Shown here piece by piece: positions 42,327 through 44,800 of a stretch of 44,800 bases of DNA. Positions within the stretch are counted from its first letter, which is position 1. Every line of letters starts with the position of its first letter. Made by a program: the position numbers and the translations under genes. The notes under the pieces are model-generated. The model made no database searches, was not told the DNA's origin, and saw nothing but the letters and a program-made list of their open reading frames with translations. The stretch comes from Sphingomonadales bacterium UBA7471. GTDB taxonomy: Bacteria; Pseudomonadota; Alphaproteobacteria; Sphingomonadales; Sphingomonadaceae. The DNA lies in the NCBI GenBank assembly GCA_002479765.1, contig DLOZ01000034.1, positions 1 to 44,800 of the forward strand, written 5' to 3'.

Positions 42327-42704
42327 TCATCGCATAAGCATCGGTCCGAGCGGTTTTCCACCAAAAACATGGACATGCAGGTGCGGAACCTCTTGATGCG
42401 AATCCATTCCAATGTTGGCGAGCAACCGATATCCGGGTTCGACCAGACCCAATGCGCGCGATACTTGGCCGACAGCGCGCACAAATCCGGTTATTTCCGC
42501 ATCGCTGGCTTTGGCACTAAAATCGTCCCAGCTGACATAAGCGCCCTTGGGAATAACAAGGACATGCGTCGGGGCCTGCGGATTGATGTCGTGAAAGGCA
42601 AGCGCCCAGTCATCTTCAAAGACCTTTTTGCAGGGAATTTCCCCGCGCAGGATTTTGGCAAAGATATTCTGGTCATCGTAGGGCAATGTCGCATCGATTG
42701 GCAT
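42327..42704 (-). CDS. HIT family nucleotide hydrolase
   Basis: The 125-residue product has the histidine triad HLHVHVFGG (H108, H110, H112) and the N-terminal FAKILRGEIPCKKVFED of the HinT-like group, which hydrolyses AMP-amidates. A GGAGAATAAA ribosome site supports the ATG at 42704; the longer reading to 42791 runs into hisE and is unlikely. It follows hisE by one base, an arrangement common in sphingomonads. Confidence 0.92.
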   Translation of the reverse strand: MPIDATLPYDDQNIFAKILRGEIPCKKVFEDDWALAFHDINPQAPTHVLVIPKGAYVSWDDFSAKASDAEITGFVRAVGQVSRALGLVEPGYRLLANIGMDSHQEVPHLHVHVFGGKPLGPMLMR

Positions 42705-42705
42705 T

Positions 42706-43032
42706 TTATTCTCCGGAATTGTCGCGCGCAGCCTTTTCCACCAGGCCGGATACGCCGTCCCTGCGGTCCAGTTCGGCGAGAACATCGTCAAACGCCACCC
42801 CGCCCTCGTTGAGCAAGATCATCAGGTGGAAAAGCAGGTCTGCCGCTTCAGCGGTCAGCTGGTCGGCATCCCCCGACAGCGCGGCGATGATCGTCTCGGT
42901 CGCTTCTTCGCCAACTTTCTGCGCGATTTTGCCGCGCCCTTTGGCGAATAACGACGCCACATAGCTGCTGTCGGGCGCAGCGTTCGACCGCTGGGCGATT
43001 ATGTTTTCAAGTCGTGCAAGCGTGTCGCGCAT
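42706..43032 (-). CDS. hisE: Phosphoribosyl-ATP pyrophosphatase
   Basis: HisE hydrolyses phosphoribosyl-ATP to phosphoribosyl-AMP in histidine synthesis. The 108-residue product shows the MazG-like all-alpha family segments KIAQKVGEEATETIIAAL and LTAEAADLLFHLMILLN, with the acidic residues that bind Mg2+. The start is the ATG at 43032, sharing a base with the MarR stop; a TTG at 43035 is one codon upstream. No other his gene is next to it; a regulator gene precedes it. Confidence 0.93.
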   Translation of the reverse strand: MRDTLARLENIIAQRSNAAPDSSYVASLFAKGRGKIAQKVGEEATETIIAALSGDADQLTAEAADLLFHLMILLNEGGVAFDDVLAELDRRDGVSGLVEKAARDNSGE

Positions 43033-43541
43033 CAAATGTCCTTCTGCAGGGCGATAACCATCGCCTTGTCCTCTGCGGGTATCAACCCTTCCAAAACGCG
43101 CCAGAAACCTGTGACCGATTCCTGCCCTGCTGCGGCATAAGCGGACGCAAGGCTGGTGCGCAGTGCATCAAATAGCTGCGCTTCAAAGCGGACACCCTCT
43201 GCAGTCAGACGCAGCAGCTTCTGCCGCCGGTCGACCACGCCGGTGCGCGTTTCGACCAACGCTTTCTCCGCCAAGTCGGTCAGCACCCGGCCCAGCGATT
43301 GTTTCGTGATCGCAAGGATTTTGAGCAATTCGCTAATCGTCAGGTCGGGTTGGCGGGCGATGAAATAGAGCGCGCGATGGTGCGCGCGGCCAAGGCCATG
43401 TTCTGCCAATCCATCATCTATAGCGCGCGTGAGCCGCGTATAGCCAAAAAACAAAAGCTCAACGCCGCGCCGCACCTCATGCTCGCGCAGAAACAAGGGT
43501 GACGCCGTCGGCGCAGCAGATACAGAAGATGGGGCAGCCAT
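43032..43541 (-). CDS. MarR family transcriptional regulator
   Basis: The 169-residue product from the ATG at 43541 has the MarR winged-helix domain (about 20-140): HEVRRGVELLFFGYTRLTRA in the dimer helix, LTISELLKILAITKQSLGRVL as recognition helix and VETRTGVVDRRQKLLRLT as the wing. A longer reading to 43808 would overlap ilvE and is rejected. Its overall layout resembles PetP-like regulators of alphaproteobacteria. It is divergent from ilvE (60 bases) and overlaps hisE by one base; it may control either, but this is not shown. Confidence 0.88.
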   Translation of the reverse strand: MAAPSSVSAAPTASPLFLREHEVRRGVELLFFGYTRLTRAIDDGLAEHGLGRAHHRALYFIARQPDLTISELLKILAITKQSLGRVLTDLAEKALVETRTGVVDRRQKLLRLTAEGVRFEAQLFDALRTSLASAYAAAGQESVTGFWRVLEGLIPAEDKAMVIALQKDI

Positions 43542-43601
43542 ATTGACGTATCTAAGCCCAGCCCATAGGACGAAGCAAGACCCTAACTGACGAGAGCATC
43601 T

Positions 43602-44690
43602 ATGACGTCCGGCGCATTTCCATTTGAGGCGAATCCAAACCCCGTTGACGCGGCGGAACGCGCGGCGCGGCTTGTCGATCCCGGTTTCGGCCGTGTGTTT
43701 ACTGATCATATGGTCACCATCCGCTATTCGGACGCCAAAGGCTGGCATGACGCCAAAGTCGGCCCGCGTGCCCCGCTCACGCTCGATCCAGCGACGGCTG
43801 TGCTGCATTATGCGCAGGAAATATTTGAAGGTTTAAAGGCCTACCGCCTTGCAGACGGATCGATGGCGCTGTTTCGCCCTGAACAGAATGCCCGCCGTTT
43901 CCAGCGGTCGGCCAAGCGCCTTGCCATGCCCGAACTGCCTGAAGAAATGTTCCTTCAGGCGTGCCGCCAACTGGTTCAAGTCGACAAGGACTGGTTTCCG
44001 CCCATCGATGGCGGGTCGATTTATTTACGCCCCTTCATGATCGCCAGCGAAGTGTTTTTGGGTGTGAAGCCATCGGCAGAATATCTCTTCATGGTCATCG
44101 CGTCGTCGGCCGGGAATTATTTCAAAAGCGGCGCGCCGGCGATTTCGATTTGGGTATCGGAACAATATACCCGTGCCGCACGCGGCGGAACGGGCGCGGC
44201 AAAGTGCGGCGGTAATTATGCCGCCAGCCTTGTCGCCCAGTCCGAGGCCATTCGTGAGGGTTGTGACCAAGTCGTGTTCCTCGACGCCGCCGAACATCGC
44301 TGGGTCGAGGAACTTGGCGGCATGAACCTGGTTTTCCTGTTCGACGACGGTTCATTACTGACACCACCTACCGACGGCACGATTTTGGAAGGCATCACCC
44401 GCGATTCGGTTCTGACCCTTGCCCGTGAACAAGGTTTGAACGTCCGTGAGGAGCGTTATGCGATGGACCAATGGCGCGCCGATGCCGAATCTGGACGGCT
44501 GGTTGAAGTCTTTGCCTGTGGCACTGCGGCGGTTGTAACCCCCGTTGGCACGGTGAAATCCACCCAAGGCGCATTCACCATTGGCGCGGGCGGCGCAGGG
44601 CAAATGACCCAGAAAATCCGCACAAAACTTGTGGATATCCAGCGCGGAGTGGCAGCAGACACCCATGGTTGGGTGCAACGCATCGATTAA
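43602..44690 (+). CDS. ilvE: Branched-chain amino-acid aminotransferase
   Basis: This PLP enzyme (fold type IV) transfers the amino group for leucine, isoleucine and valine. The 362-residue product has HYAQEIFEGLKAYRLADG near the N terminus, GGSIYLRPFMIASE, the PLP lysine in GTGAAKCGGNYA (K201), and the cofactor-binding VFACGTAAVVTPVG. The length and the KCGGNYA motif fit the mammalian/bacterial BCAT subgroup. The divergent MarR gene is upstream, and a tRNA-Gln gene follows after about 60 bases. Confidence 0.95.
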   Translation: MTSGAFPFEANPNPVDAAERAARLVDPGFGRVFTDHMVTIRYSDAKGWHDAKVGPRAPLTLDPATAVLHYAQEIFEGLKAYRLADGSMALFRPEQNARRFQRSAKRLAMPELPEEMFLQACRQLVQVDKDWFPPIDGGSIYLRPFMIASEVFLGVKPSAEYLFMVIASSAGNYFKSGAPAISIWVSEQYTRAARGGTGAAKCGGNYAASLVAQSEAIREGCDQVVFLDAAEHRWVEELGGMNLVFLFDDGSLLTPPTDGTILEGITRDSVLTLAREQGLNVREERYAMDQWRADAESGRLVEVFACGTAAVVTPVGTVKSTQGAFTIGAGGAGQMTQKIRTKLVDIQRGVAADTHGWVQRID

Positions 44691-44752
44691 GCTGTTGCGC
44701 TACGAGATTCGCGCGATATAAGCCGCGCACATCGGCCAGTTTACTGGCTTGC

Positions 44753-44800
44753 TGGGGCGTCGCCAAGCGGTAAGGCAGCGGCTTTTGATGCCGCCATTCG
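44753..44800 (+). tRNA. tRNA-Gln (anticodon TTG), truncated by window end
   Basis: The sequence TGGGGCGTCGCCAAGC begins the acceptor stem and D-arm, and GCGGC-TTTTGAT-GCCGC forms the anticodon stem-loop with TTG at the anticodon (reads CAA/CAG glutamine). The T-arm and 3' end are past the window. Only the 48 bases to the window end are included. Confidence 0.93.

Noticed and set aside
1..44800. CRISPR arrays, insertion sequences or prophage
   Set aside because: No regularly spaced direct repeats, transposase, integrase or phage structural genes were seen on either strand.

Overview
The window looks like a chromosomal segment of a sphingomonad-type alphaproteobacterium (order Sphingomonadales, moderate-to-high GC). 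The pointers are a GcrA-type cell-cycle regulator, split b and b' ATP synthase genes, a CpaA-TadC type Tad pilus locus, the gene order argS - SPOR protein - nagZ - scpA - scpB - tatA - tatB - tatC, and Ala-rich proteins. Species cannot be named from sequence alone. I see no phage, insertion sequence, CRISPR array or toxin system; almost all the sequence is coding and mostly housekeeping.

Layout. 1-7.8 kb (minus strand): lipoprotein, argS, SPOR protein, a DUF1993 protein, nagZ, scpA, scpB, tatA, tatB, tatC, linking translation, cell-wall recycling, chromosome condensation and folded-protein export. 7.9-10.3 kb (plus): ispH, thrB, rnhA, tightly packed. 10.3-12.4 kb (minus): a D-amino-acid dehydrogenase-like flavoprotein and an alpha/beta hydrolase. 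12.4-19.5 kb (plus): Tad/Flp pilus assembly genes cpaA, cpaB, cpaC, cpaD, cpaE, tadB, tadC, with no CpaF/TadA motor ATPase and no pilin gene. 19.5-22.7 kb: fumarylacetoacetate hydrolase, a MarR regulator and maleylacetoacetate isomerase on minus, with a legumain-like C13 peptidase gene inserted between them on plus.

22.8-27.4 kb: DUF2147 protein, an ABC-2 permease without a partner ATPase beside it, gcrA, a PaaI-type thioesterase and parE. 27.4-31.6 kb (minus): leuB, metZ, apaG, a LysR regulator and a GNAT acetyltransferase; leuB is bracketed by two palindromic REP-like repeats. 31.7-35.6 kb (minus): a WYL-like small protein with recO, an alpha/beta hydrolase and uvrC. 35.7-38.3 kb (minus): the Fo operon atpZ-atpB-atpE-atpF'-atpF. 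38.6-40.6 kb (plus): radC and a Bcr/CflA-type exporter. 40.7-43.5 kb (minus): an amino-acid permease, a HIT hydrolase, hisE and a MarR regulator. 43.6-44.7 kb (plus): ilvE. The window ends inside a tRNA-Gln gene.

The points most worth a second look are the Tad locus without its motor ATPase, the secreted C13 peptidase splitting the homogentisate-pathway genes, a 17-base hairpin motif present twice with a compensating base-pair change, and the REP elements around leuB. None of these proves a new system; the window is largely a conserved core-genome segment.
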